Part shown: one piece after another, positions 17,517 to 27,063 of the stretch
Layout of the letters: each line of letters starts with the position of its first letter
Numbering within the stretch: position 1 is the first letter of the stretch
Assembly (NCBI GenBank): GCA_963847615.1
Contig: CAWKAN010000025.1
Location: 310,001 to 374,000 of the forward strand
DNA: 64,000 nucleotides
Source of the DNA: Palsa-883 sp963847615
GTDB lineage: Bacteria; Pseudomonadota; Alphaproteobacteria; Acetobacterales; Acetobacteraceae
Reading direction: 5' to 3'
Notes under the pieces: generated by a model
Told to the model about the DNA's origin: nothing
Seen by the model: only the letters and a program-made list of their open reading frames with translations
Databases searched by the model: none
Position numbers and translations under genes: made by a program

Positions 17517-19258
17517 TTATGCTCCTCCCTGCTTGGTCAGGGCGCTTTTCGGGTTGAGATTGCCGATGTTGCCGCTCTCGCTGCCCGCCGCCGGGTCGAT
17601 CACCGCGTTGATCAGCGTGGGCTTGCCGGAGTCCATGGCCGCGTCGACGGCGCGCTTCAGCTCGTCCGGCGTGGTCGCATTGACGCCGACCCCGCCGAAC
17701 CCTTCGATCATCCGGTCGTAGCGGGCGCCCTTGACGAACGCGGTGGTGGCCGCGTCGGCGCCGCCGCCCGGATTGACACCATCGCCGCGATAGATGCCGT
17801 CGTTGTTGAACACGACGACGCAGACCGGCAGGTTGTAGCGGCAGATCGTCTCCACCTCCATGCCGGAGAAGCCAAACGCGCTGTCGCCCTCGATGGCGAG
17901 TACCGGCTTTCCGGTCTCGATCGCCGCGGCGATGGCAAAGCCCATGCCGATGCCCATCACGCCCCAGGTGCCGACATCGAGGCGTTTTCGAGGTTGATAC
18001 ATGTCGATCACGCCGCGGGCCTGGTCGAGCGTGTTCGCACCCTCGTTCACCAGGATCGCGTCCGGCCGCTCCTTGATCACGTCGCGCAGCACGCGCAGCG
18101 CGGAGTGGTAGTCCATCGGGATCGAGTTCTTGCCGAGCCTGGTCGCCATCCGGGCGATGTTGGTTTCTTTCTTGGCCCGGATCGCTTCCGTCCATCCCGC
18201 CGGCGGAGGCTGCCAGTCTCGCCCATGCCGCGCAGCAGCGCGGCCACGCAGGAGCCGATATCGCCCACCAGCGGTGCGGCGATCTCGACGTTGCTGTCCA
18301 TCTCGCGCGGCTCGATGTCGATCTGGATGAACTTCTTCGAACCCGGCGGCCCCCACTGCTTGCCTTTGCCGTGACTGAGCAGCCAGTTGAGCCGCGCGCC
18401 GATCATCAGCACGACGTCGCTGTCGGCCAGCACGGTCGAGCGCGCGGCGGCGGCGCATTGCGGATGGGTGTCGGGAAGCAGGCCCTTGGCCATGCTCATC
18501 GGAATGTAGGGAATGCCGCTCTTCTCGACCAGGGCGCGGATGTCGTCGTCGGCCTGCGCATAGGCAGCGCCCTTGCCGAGGATGATCAACGGACGCCTGG
18601 CGCCGCGCAGCACGTCGAGCGCACGCTCGACGGCGGCTTGTGCCGGGATCTGAGCCGGCGCCGGGTCGATCACCTTGACGAGCGAGCGGCGGCCGGCCTC
18701 GGCCTGCATCACCTGGCCGAACAGTTTTGCCGGTAGGTCGAGATAGACGCCGCCCGGCCGGCCGGACACCGCGGCGCGGATCGCGCGCGCGACGCCGATG
18801 CCGATATCGGGGGCATGCAGCACGCGGAACGCCGCCTTGCACAGCGGCCTGGCAACGGCGAGCTGGTCCATCTCCTCGTAGTCGCCCTGCTGCAGGTCGA
18901 CGACCTCGCGTTCGGACGAGCCACTGATCAGGATCATCGGAAAGCAGTTCGTCGTCGCATTGGCGAGCGCGACCAGGCCGTTCAGGAATCCCGGCGCCGA
19001 GACCGTGAGGCACACGCCCGGCGACTTGGTCAGGAAGCCGGCGATTGCCGCCGCATTGCCGGCGTTCTGTTCGTGCCGGAACGAGATCACCCGTATCCCC
19101 TCGGCCTGCGCCAAACGGCCCAGATCGGTGATCGGGATGCCCGGGACGCCATAGATCGTCTTGATGCCGTTCAGCTTCAGCGCATCGATGACCAGGTGGA
19201 ACCCGTCGGTCAGTTCGGTGTCGGAACCGCCGGCATTTTGTTCAACAGCTGCAGACAT
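17517..19258 (-). CDS. oxc: oxalyl-CoA decarboxylase (with a frameshift)
   Basis: A ThDP-dependent enzyme, about 580 aa when corrected, that turns oxalyl-CoA into formyl-CoA and CO2. The N-terminal PYR domain has YGVPGIPITDLGR and the activating Glu in FRHEQNAGNAAA. The central domain has IILGKGAAYAQAD. The C-terminal PP domain has the ThDP motif EGDSAFGFSGME followed by FNNDGIYRGD. The frame changes near 18217 (GMGET to WQPPPAGW), consistent with one missing base. ATG 19258 has a GGAGGG site and overlaps the stop of the short upstream ORF (ATGA). Confidence 0.9.
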
Positions 19259-19449
19259 CAATCCCTCCGTGCCGTGCCGTGCCCGCCGCACAGCGTGAAG
19301 ATCAAGTCCAGGCCATCGGCTTGCAGCGCCCTGGCGACCGGGCGGCCGCCGGAGACCGCCGTGGCGCCGCGGCTGCTGGCCTGCAACATGTCCGCCGCCG
19401 TCGTCGTGGCGGTGGCCGAGCCGGCCACCCTGGCCGTCGTTGCTGACAT
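19258..19449 (-). pseudogene. short ORF resembling the N-terminus of a ThDP enzyme
   Basis: A 63-aa ORF with its own GGGAGG site and ATG 19449. After a low-complexity start it reads GGRPVARALQADGLDLIFTL and then CGGH. This is the beginning of an acetolactate-synthase-like PYR domain, but it stops after about 10 more residues. Its TGA overlaps the oxc ATG (ATGA), so it would couple translation of oxc. It may be a remnant of a second ThDP-enzyme gene or a retained leader cistron. Confidence 0.55.
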
Positions 19450-19481
19450 GACTGCGTTCCTCCCTGCCTTGCCGGCGCCGC

Positions 19482-20261
19482 TCAGGCGGTGCGCCGACGC
19501 CGTTCCTCGGTACCCGGCCTTGCCGCGCCGTCGAGGAAATCGCCGTATTTCTCGACATGCGCGGCAAGGCCCATGGTGTGCTCGCGGACCAGGCGCGCGG
19601 CCCGGTCGGCATCGTGCGCGGCGAGTGCCGCGATGATCGCGCGATGGTCGGCGATCGAGCGCTGCGCCCGGTTGCCCTGTCCCATCGTCACCGCGCGCAC
19701 GGCGCGCATGTGGACGAACAGGGTTTCGGTCAGGCTGGTCATCAGCGCGACGCCGCCGAGCCGGATGATCGCCTTGTGGAATTCCATGTTGGCGCGGGAG
19801 TATTCGGTCAGTTGCGCCGACGGATCGTCCTGGAACGCATCGACCAGCGCGCGCAGCCCGGCCAGCTCGGCCGCGGTGACGCGCGGGGCGGCGAGACGGG
19901 CGGCCATGCTCTCGATGGCGGCCCAGACGGTGATCATCTCGATCACCTCGCGCTTGGTTTTGCGCACCACCTGGATGCCGCGGCGCGGCACGGAGCGGAC
20001 GAAGCCCTCCTGTTCCAGCACCGAAAGGGCCTCGCGGATCGGCGTGCGGCTGACCCCGAGCTCCTGCGAGAGCTGGCGCTCGTCGAGCCGGATCTCGCCT
20101 TGGTGGCCGTAGATGTCCATGTTGGTGATGGCCTGCTTGATGGCGTCGCAGGCCTGCCGGCGCAGGCCGATGCTGACCTCCAGCGGGGCGATCGGCAGCC
20201 GCGGCGGCGCAGCCGGGTCGGGGCCGACTTCGTGGTCCTGGGGCGTTTTTGGCTCTCCCAT
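19482..20261 (-). CDS. GntR-family (FCD) transcriptional regulator
   Basis: A 259-aa regulator. The winged helix-turn-helix is at about 55-110 (DERQLSQELGVSRTPIREAL, LEQEGFV). The C-terminal FCD ligand domain has metal-ligand-type residues in YSRANMEFHKAI and later in ADHRAIIAALAAHDADRA and REHTMGL. It lies directly upstream of the oxc/frc pair on the same strand, so it probably senses a metabolite of this pathway and controls it. ATG 20261 is followed downstream by no other credible start before the HTH. Confidence 0.88.
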   Translation of the reverse strand: MGEPKTPQDHEVGPDPAAPPRLPIAPLEVSIGLRRQACDAIKQAITNMDIYGHQGEIRLDERQLSQELGVSRTPIREALSVLEQEGFVRSVPRRGIQVVRKTKREVIEMITVWAAIESMAARLAAPRVTAAELAGLRALVDAFQDDPSAQLTEYSRANMEFHKAIIRLGGVALMTSLTETLFVHMRAVRAVTMGQGNRAQRSIADHRAIIAALAAHDADRAARLVREHTMGLAAHVEKYGDFLDGAARPGTEERRRRTA

Positions 20262-20273
20262 GTATTATGAATA

Positions 20274-20286
20274 TTGTATACCACAA
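20274..20286. promoter_or_regulatory. GTATAC operator-like site upstream of the GntR gene
   Basis: The 30 bp before the GntR start codon are strikingly A+T-rich for this genome and contain TTGTATACCACAA. A GTATAC core with T/G flanks is the usual shape of FCD-type GntR operators. It lies 13 bp from the start codon, so binding would block the gene's own transcription or translation start. Autoregulation is inferred. Confidence 0.4.
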
Positions 20287-20288
20287 AC

Positions 20289-20588
20289 GCATGCAAGGTC
20301 GGGGCTCCGCCCCGAACCCCGCCAGGGGGCTTTGCCCCCCTGGACCCCCCACCAGAGGCAGCGGCCTCTGGACTCCATGACTGGGCGTGTGGGGAGGGGA
20401 AGGGGGCGGGTGGGCAAGGCGACGGGGCGCCGTCCAGCGTGCTGGACGGCGCCCCGTCGCCTCGCCCGCCCGCCCCCTTCCCCTCCCCACACGCCCAGTG
20501 AAGGGTTCCAAGGGCTCCGCCCTTGGCGGGGATCCAAGGGGCGGAGCCCCTTGGTGGGGTCCGGGGCAAAGCCCCGGCCTTGCTTGCG
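20289..20588. repeat. long nested palindromic repeat, copy C
   Basis: Third full copy of the 4137-type element. Its central stem runs 20380-20499. Here the outermost stem base pairs read ACTGGGCGTG/CACGCCCAGT instead of ACTGGGAGTG/CACTCCCAGT, so both arms have changed together. The apex carries an additional CCGTCCAGCGTGCTGGACGG hairpin, and the stem has about two mismatches. It separates the GntR gene from the amidohydrolase gene. Confidence 0.9.
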
Positions 20589-20594
20589 TCGCGC

Positions 20595-21678
20595 TCAGGC
20601 CGCGATGCCGAGCAGCCGCGCTGCGGTGCCGCCGAGGATGGCGATCCGTTCGTCGTCGCTCAGCCCCGGCGTGTTGAGCACGAGGTCGACTTCGGTGCTG
20701 GTCCACGGGAACGGGTAGTCGGTGCCGATCATGATCTGGCCGGGACCGGTTTCCGCGATCAGGTGGCGCAACGCCTCGGGCGTGAACACGATCGTATCGA
20801 AAAACAGCTGGCCGTCCCGGAGGTATGCCGTCGGAGGTTTTTTCGGCAGCGGACCGACCCGGTCGGGGAAGCACCGGCACACCGCGTCCGACCGGTTGGC
20901 GTAGGACGGCAGGAAGCCGCCGCCGTGTGCGGCGCAGATCTTCAGCCCCGGAAAGCGGTCGAGCGTGCCCTCGAAGATCAGGTGCGACAGCGCAATGGTG
21001 GTCTCCAGCGGGTTGCCGATCGTGTTGGTCAGCAGGCCGCTGCCGGCGAGCCGGCCGCTCGGCTCCAGTTCGCGCGTGCCGAGCGGGTGCATGAAGACGA
21101 GCACGCCGAGCTCCTCGCACTTGGCCCAGAACGGATGGAATCTCTGGGTTGGCGAGTTCCTCGCCGGCGACGCTGCCGCCGACGCCGACGCCGCGGAAGC
21201 CGAGCTGCCGGACGGCGTATTCGACCTGTTCGGCGGCAAGCTCGGGATGCTGCAAGGACGCGGTGGCGAAGGCGACGAAGCGTTCGGGGTTGGCGGCGCA
21301 GAATTCCACCAGCGTTTCGTTCTGGGTCTTGATGAGCTGGGCCGCGACGTCGCGCTCGGCGCGGTACCAGTAGGGGTTGATGCTCAGCGCCTCGACGTCG
21401 ATGCCCTGCGCGTCCATCGCCGCGAGGCGCGTGCTGGTGTCGGCCATCAGCAGGCCCGGGGCTTCGAGTGGATGGTTGATCAGCGCGGCGGCGGCCGGAA
21501 CGATGCAATGGGCGTGCACATCGACGGTCTTGATCCGCTTGCCGTTGACCACGACCTCGCGCCGCCGCGCGTGCGCGTGCGGGTGCGTGCCGGGTGGCGG
21601 GGCCGCGCCGGTCATCGCGCAGGCGACGAAGGCGAGGCTGGACAGGGTGTTCGCGAGCAGGTCCCCTGGTATCGGCAT
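20595..21678 (-). CDS. ACMSD-like amidohydrolase (with a frameshift)
   Basis: A metal-dependent amidohydrolase of the ACMSD (aminocarboxymuconate-semialdehyde decarboxylase) type. The metal-binding HxH is in KTVDVHAHCIVP, a His in LVFMHPLG, and ICAAHGGGFLPSY and MIGTDYPFPW carry the remaining ligands, including the catalytic Asp. The frame breaks near 21144, between EELANP and RFHPFWAK; corrected length is about 360 aa. The first ~25 residues are hydrophobic and might be a signal. Substrate is unknown. Proximity to oxc/frc hints at a decarboxylation or acid-hydrolysis role, which is inference. Confidence 0.75.
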
Positions 21679-21896
21679 GGCTGTTCTTCCCCCCGGTGCT
21701 TTGGCGATCAGCTTACCTGATGATGGCGATGCGCGCGGAGCCCGCCGCAGGCGACGGCCGGCGGCGCAATTCGCCGGCCGCGTCGGCCGCGTCGCGATCG
21801 CGGCGGTGCGCGATGACATGTGCAGTCAATCTGGCATGGTTGCGCGAGCGTGGCAAAGACCGCCGCGCCGCCGCGCGCCACCGAACGGAGGCAGAA

Positions 21897-22799
21897 ATGG
21901 ACATCATGCCCGGCTTCACGCTTGCCGACATCGAGACCAGCGGGGCGCGCATCCGCCTGCGCCACGGCGGCAGCGGGCCGCCGCTGCTGTTGCTGCACGG
22001 CAATCCGCTGACCCATGTCGCCTGGCACAAGGTGGCGCCGCGCCTGGCCGAGCGCTTCCATGTCGTGGCCGCCGACCTGCGCGGCTATGGCGACAGCTCG
22101 GCGCCGCCCGAGGCGCCGGACCATTCGACCTACTCGTTCCGCGCCATGGCGCAGGACCAGGTGGAGGTGATGCGGGCGCTCGGCCATGACCGCTTCTGCG
22201 TCGCCGGCCACGATCGCGGCGGGCGCACCGTGCATCGCATGTGCCTCGATCATCCGGACAAGGTGCTGAAGGCGGCGATCCTCGACATCGTGCCGACGCT
22301 CGACATGTGGGCGGCGATGGACAAGGAGGGTGCCATCGGCGGCTGGCACTGGCCGTTCATGGCGCAGCCGGCGGATTTCCCCGAGCGCATGCTGGGCGGC
22401 GTTCCGGCTGACTGGTTCATGCGCAAGAAGCTGCTGAAGCTGACCGCCGACCTGAGCCATATTCCGCCGCCGATCTGGGACGAGTATGTGCGTTGCTTCA
22501 ACGAAAAGACCATCCGCGGGTCGTGCGGCGACTATCGTGCCGCCGCGACGATCGACTGCGAACTCGACACCGCGGACCTCGGGCGCAAGCTGGCGATGCC
22601 GATCCTGGTGCTGTGGGGGGACAGCAGCAGCGTGGGCCGGCGGTTCGCCGATCCGCTCGGCCTGTGGCGGCGGCGCGCGGAGGACGTGCGCGGGGCGGCG
22701 CTGCCGGGCGGCCACTACGTCAACGAGGAAGCGCCCGAACAGGTGCTCGACTGGTTCCTGGGCTTCTTCGGGAGCCAGCTCGCGTTCCGGCCGGCTTGA
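21897..22799 (+). CDS. alpha/beta hydrolase, haloacetate dehalogenase-like
   Basis: A 300-aa alpha/beta hydrolase. The oxyanion region is LLLLHGNPLTHVAWHKVA. The nucleophile is the Asp in AGHDRGGRTVHRMCLDHP, where most esterases have Ser, and the His is in LPGGHYVNEEAPE. The Asp nucleophile and the DRGGRTxHRM context are those of fluoroacetate/haloacetate dehalogenases. Halide-binding Trp candidates are visible (WHWPFMA), but the substrate is not proved. ATG 21897 follows GGAGGCAG. Glyoxylate/glycolate would be the product of haloacetate turnover, close to oxalate chemistry. Confidence 0.75.
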   Translation: MDIMPGFTLADIETSGARIRLRHGGSGPPLLLLHGNPLTHVAWHKVAPRLAERFHVVAADLRGYGDSSAPPEAPDHSTYSFRAMAQDQVEVMRALGHDRFCVAGHDRGGRTVHRMCLDHPDKVLKAAILDIVPTLDMWAAMDKEGAIGGWHWPFMAQPADFPERMLGGVPADWFMRKKLLKLTADLSHIPPPIWDEYVRCFNEKTIRGSCGDYRAAATIDCELDTADLGRKLAMPILVLWGDSSSVGRRFADPLGLWRRRAEDVRGAALPGGHYVNEEAPEQVLDWFLGFFGSQLAFRPA

Positions 22800-22830
22800 C
22801 GCGGCCCCGCGAGGGCCGCACATCGGTAGC

Positions 22831-23277
22831 ATGTCCGATCCCTTCGTGCAGCCCGAGGAACCCTCCGCCGCCGCGGCGATCGCCGCGATCGGCGACGAGC
22901 TCGAGATGTTCGACGACTGGATGGACCGCTACCAGTTCATCATCGAGCTTGGCCGCAAGCTGCCGCGCTTCCCGGAGGCCTGGCGGAACGACGCGCATCG
23001 CGTGCCGGGCTGCCAGAGCAAGGTGTGGATGGAGGCGGTGCTGCGCGACGGGCTGCTGTATCTGGGCGGGCTGTCGGACGCGGCAATCGTCTCGGGCCTG
23101 ATCGCGCTGCTGCTGCGGGTCTATTCCGGGCGCACGCCGGCGGAGATCGTCGCCACCGATCCGGTGTTCCTGAAGGACCTCGGCCTGCTGGAGGCACTGT
23201 CAACCAACCGCGGCAATGGCATCGCCGCGATGGCACGCAAGATCCGCGAGCTGGCGGCGCAACAGCGGGCGGCGTGA
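22831..23277 (+). CDS. sufE: cysteine desulfuration protein SufE
   Basis: A 148-aa SufE-like protein. The active Cys that accepts sulfane sulfur from the cysteine desulfurase is in HRVPGCQSKVW near residue 58; MDRYQFIIELGRKLP is the other family block. It supplies sulfur for Fe-S cluster assembly. No other suf genes are nearby, and the upstream hydrolase (31-bp gap) is probably unrelated in function. Confidence 0.9.
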   Translation: MSDPFVQPEEPSAAAAIAAIGDELEMFDDWMDRYQFIIELGRKLPRFPEAWRNDAHRVPGCQSKVWMEAVLRDGLLYLGGLSDAAIVSGLIALLLRVYSGRTPAEIVATDPVFLKDLGLLEALSTNRGNGIAAMARKIRELAAQQRAA

Positions 23278-23383
23278 CCGCCCGCGGCGGGCGCCGATGA
23301 AAACCGCGGACGGTCGCGCGCGGGGTTGCCCCGGGGCCGTCCAACAGTCAACGCCATAAGAGCGTTCTGTTTAGACATGCGGG

Positions 23384-24730
23384 CTAGGCGGCGACCGGTC
23401 TGCCCTCGGCCGCATCCCACATCAGCCGTGGGTCGAACCCCTCGGCGGCGAACATCGTCAGGATCACCACCCCGGCGAAGGCCACCGCGCCGAACCCGGG
23501 ATCGATCGTCACCACCGCGCCGAACTGCACCAGCGCGATCAGGATCGATTCCATGAAGATGTCGATCATCGACCAGCGCCCGATGGTGTTGACGATCCGG
23601 TAGATCACGGTCCGCTCGCGCAACTGCCAGCGCGCGCCGACCTGCGTCGTCAGCAGCATCAGCACCAGCCCGAGCAGCTTCATGCACGGCACCGCGATGC
23701 TGGCCAGGAACACCAGCAGCGCCAGCGGCCACATCCCGGCGCTGAGCAGCTCCTCGGCGCCGCCGATGATGGTGTGCGGCGAGCCGGAGCCGAACTGCAG
23801 GAACATCATCACCGGCAGCACGTTCGCCGGGATGTAGAGAATTGCCGCCGCCAGCCCGAGCGCCCAGGTCCGCGCGATGCTGTTCGCCTTGCGGTGCTCC
23901 AGCCCCGCGCCGCAGCGCGGACAATGCGCGTGCACGCCCGGCGCCGGCAGGCTGACGAGGCCGCACGCGTCGCATCCCACCGCCCCGCGCTGCGGTCCGG
24001 CCAACGCGACCGCGGCGTGATCCACCACGACGTCCGGAATCCCACGGCGCTCCATCTCCTCCCAGACCGCGTGGCGGTCCAGCACCGCGTCGGTCGCGAT
24101 CATGGTCAGCATCAGGGCGATGAGCGAATACACCGACAGGCCGATCGAGATGTGCACCATGCCCGGCATCTCGGTGTAGGCGACGAAGACGCCGAGCAGG
24201 AACACCTCGATCATCGACCATGGGCGGAGCTGTTCGGCCCAGCGGAACGCGGCGCGCAGGTGGCGCGGCGCCCGGGGCAGGCGCGGGCCCAGGCGCAGGG
24301 CGGCCAGCACGTAGGTCAGCAGCGCCAGGCGCAGCAGCGGCGCCAGGATGGTCATGAACGCCACCGGCACCGCCAGTTCCCACACCCCGTTCGCCTCCAT
24401 CCCGCGCGGGCCGGAGAACATGGTGGCGGTGCGGAACATGCCGAACGTGCTGACGGTCATCAGCGATTGGCCGCAGCTGATGCCCAGCAGGCCCAGCGCG
24501 GTGACATTGAGGGCGAGCGCGCGGCCCAGCGAGTCATGGTGGGTGCGCCGCAGGACCGCGCTGCAACGCCGGCAGCGCGCGGCGCTGCCTGCCTCCATTG
24601 CCGGAACGATCTGGAAATAGCCGCAGTCGGGGCATTCGCGCAGCCGCGCCTGGCCGACCAGCGCCGCCGCGCCGTCGGCCGGCAGGCTCGGCGGATAACC
24701 GTCCGCCGCGGTTGCGGAAGCGTCGGACAT
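23384..24730 (-). CDS. pqiA: PqiA-family membrane protein
   Basis: A 448-aa inner-membrane protein made of two PqiA repeats. Each begins with a zinc-ribbon-like Cys pair: CPDCGYFQ...CRRC near residues 34-55 and CDACGLVS...CPRC near 250-270. Each continues with about four membrane helices. PqiA works with the MCE protein PqiB and the lipoprotein PqiC in lipid trafficking between membranes. It is the last gene of the pqiB-pqiC-pqiA order read on the minus strand, with an 8-bp gap to pqiC. In E. coli the order is pqiA-pqiB-pqiC. Confidence 0.9.
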   Translation of the reverse strand: MSDASATAADGYPPSLPADGAAALVGQARLRECPDCGYFQIVPAMEAGSAARCRRCSAVLRRTHHDSLGRALALNVTALGLLGISCGQSLMTVSTFGMFRTATMFSGPRGMEANGVWELAVPVAFMTILAPLLRLALLTYVLAALRLGPRLPRAPRHLRAAFRWAEQLRPWSMIEVFLLGVFVAYTEMPGMVHISIGLSVYSLIALMLTMIATDAVLDRHAVWEEMERRGIPDVVVDHAAVALAGPQRGAVGCDACGLVSLPAPGVHAHCPRCGAGLEHRKANSIARTWALGLAAAILYIPANVLPVMMFLQFGSGSPHTIIGGAEELLSAGMWPLALLVFLASIAVPCMKLLGLVLMLLTTQVGARWQLRERTVIYRIVNTIGRWSMIDIFMESILIALVQFGAVVTIDPGFGAVAFAGVVILTMFAAEGFDPRLMWDAAEGRPVAA

Positions 24731-24738
24731 CGCGCCGG

Positions 24739-25344
24739 CTAGGGCTGGCGCGCCGGCGCGCCGGGCTGGCGCAGCATCTCGGCGATCAGGTCGGCGAACT
24801 GGCCGATCGCGATGCTCATGGACCGCACCTCCTGATCCGTCCCGCCGGCGGCAATCGGCACCGTGGTGCGCAGGCTGCGCGTCGGCTTGCCGCGGTGCGG
24901 GTCGGTGAAGATCACCGCCGCCTGCGCGGTGAATGCCAGCGCGCCGGCGGCGTCGCGATCCATCCGCTGGACGTTCACCTCGACCGCCGCGTCCTCGGGA
25001 CCGGAGATCGCCCCGGTGCTGTTGAACACCGTGCTACCCGGCAGGCGCTGGGTCAGGTTCTCCGCCAACACGCGCCCGATCATCTGTGCCAGCGGTTCGC
25101 CCCATTGCTCGTTGCTCAGCACCTCGAGCCGGTAGTTCTCGGACGAGCGCACGATATCCGGGCGTTCCAGGTAGCGGGCGACCGCCACCTGGTGCAGCAT
25201 GACGAATGGCGGGCCGCCCGGCGCCGGCGCGCCGGGGACCGGTGCCAGCGTGTAGAGCAGCGGCGGGGGCGACGTGCCGCAGGCGGCGAGCAGCGCCGGC
25301 AGCAACGACAGCACCACCATCCGGCGCGCAACGTGGCGCATCAT
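24739..25344 (-). CDS. pqiC: PqiC-like outer-membrane lipoprotein
   Basis: A 201-aa ABC-transport auxiliary lipoprotein (PqiC/YmbA type). MVVLSLLPALLAACGT is a lipobox signal peptide, followed by YTLAPVPG, the family's conserved first strand, and SSENYRLEVLSNEQWGEPL. It should anchor the PqiB needle at the outer membrane. ATG 25344 overlaps the restored pqiB stop (ATGA). As sequenced, the upstream frame runs into this gene without a stop, which looks like a one-base error (see pqiB). Confidence 0.85.
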   Translation of the reverse strand: MMRHVARRMVVLSLLPALLAACGTSPPPLLYTLAPVPGAPAPGGPPFVMLHQVAVARYLERPDIVRSSENYRLEVLSNEQWGEPLAQMIGRVLAENLTQRLPGSTVFNSTGAISGPEDAAVEVNVQRMDRDAAGALAFTAQAAVIFTDPHRGKPTRSLRTTVPIAAGGTDQEVRSMSIAIGQFADLIAEMLRQPGAPARQP

Positions 25345-27063
25345 TCCGTCCCCCCAGCGGTCCGCCCGCGCACCAGCGCCTCGGGATGCGCGCGACAGCA
25401 GGTCGGCCAGCACGCGCACCGATTGCACCGCGTCGTTGAGCTGCAGCAGCAGCCCGTCCAGGTCGCGATGGAACTTGGTGTTGTCGCCGTAGCCGTTCTG
25501 CACCGAGACCACCAGCTTGTTCAGGTTGGTGAGGCCGGCTTGCAGGTTCGCGGCCATCTCCGGCAGCTTGCGCAGCGTCGGCGTCGAACCGGCGTTCAGC
25601 CCGGCCATGAATTCCTGCGTGTCCGCCAGCGTCGCGGACAGCGACTTCAGCGACTGCTTGACGTCCGGACCGTTGGCCAGCGTGTTGAAGCTGACGATCA
25701 GCGTGTTGAGGTTGTCGCCGATCTGCTGGAACGGGACCTTGTTCAGCTTGGTCAGCATCTCGCTGACCGAGTGCGTCAGATCGGCAAAGCCGCCTTCGAC
25801 GGTCGGCAGCACCACCGCGCCGCCCTCGACGATGATCGTCGCTGCCGGCGCATCGGGAAAGAAGTCCAGCGCCACCTCCGACTGCCCGAGCAGCAGGTTC
25901 GTGGTCTTCAGCTCGGCGCGCAGGCCGTGCGCCACCAGGAAGCGCGCATTGTCGATCGGGCTGCCCTTTTTCAGCGCGGAGATATTGGCGAAGCGTTCCG
26001 GTTCGATCTCGTAGCGCACCGGGGTGCGCATCTGGTCGGTCTTGGGGTCGTACTCCATGGCGATTCCGGTCACGCTGCCGATGCGCAGCCCGTGGTAGGT
26101 GACCGGCGAACCGATGGCGAGGCCGGCCACCGAGCCGGAGAAATACCCGATGGCCGGCACCCGGCGGCGGAACGAAGCGTCGTTCGCGGCCTGCTGATCC
26201 GCATAGAGCTGAAACAACTCGTCGATGGCGCTGACGGGGGTTTGCAGGGCTTCGTCCGGCGTGTCGAAGGCCACGCCGCCCAGCAGCAGCGCCTTGATCA
26301 ATTCCATCTCGACCTGGACACCCTGGGCGCCGAGCTTGATCGACACGCCGGAGGCATTCCAGAATCGCGACCCTTCATGCACGTAGGAATCGAACGGCGC
26401 CTTGACGAAGGCATGGATCGTCACGTGCTTGGCCATGTCGCTCAGGTCCCAGCCGAGGACCGTGCCGACCTGCAGGTCGCGATAGAACACCGGCGAGCCG
26501 ACGCTGACGGAGCCGACCCGATCGGCCTGCAACAGGAACGTCCGGCCGGGCTCGTTGGAGATCAGGACGGGTGGATTCTCCAGCCCGGTGAACTGGGTTG
26601 CCGGCTTGCCCGGCGTCGCCGACGGCAGCAGTTCGACGTACGAGCCGGAAATCAGCGTGTCGAGGCCCGAGATCCGCCCGGCGAACAGGCGCGGCGAGAC
26701 CACCCAGAACCGGGTCTGGTCGGTCAGGAACGGGATCGCCGCGTGCTTCATTTCCGCGGTGATGATCACCTGCGACGCGTCCGGACTGAGCACGACGCTG
26801 GTGATCAGGCCCAGGTCCACGTCCTTGTGCTTGATGTGGGACTGCCCGGCCTGCAGCCCCTCGCCGCCGCTGAAGGTGATGGTGATGGTGGGGCCGCGCT
26901 TGGAGATCGTGTCCCAGGCGAGCCAGCCGCCGATCAGGATCGTCACCACCGGGATCAGCCAGATCAGCGAGAAGCGCACCCGTCGCTTCACCTGCGCGCG
27001 CGGCAGGGGGGGCTGGTCGGTCATCGCGGAACTGGGCGGCGGCTGCGCCGCGGTGGGCTGCAT
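25341..27063 (-). CDS. pqiB: PqiB-like MCE protein (frameshift near the 3' end)
   Basis: About 570 aa. One N-terminal membrane helix (SLIWLIPVVTILIGGWLAW) is followed by three MCE/MlaD repeats (GLQAGQSHIKHKDVDLG; GSVSVGSPVFYRDLQVG; GLAIGSPVTYHGLRIG) and a long C-terminal helix. Such proteins form hexameric tunnels spanning the periplasm. Near 25395 the frame shifts: one base removed from CGCGCGCAT restores the ending LLSRHPEALVRG and a TGA at 25341 overlapping pqiC. Without that correction pqiB and pqiC read as one 774-aa chain. ATG 27063 has GAAGG before it; ATG 27024 is an alternative. Confidence 0.85.
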
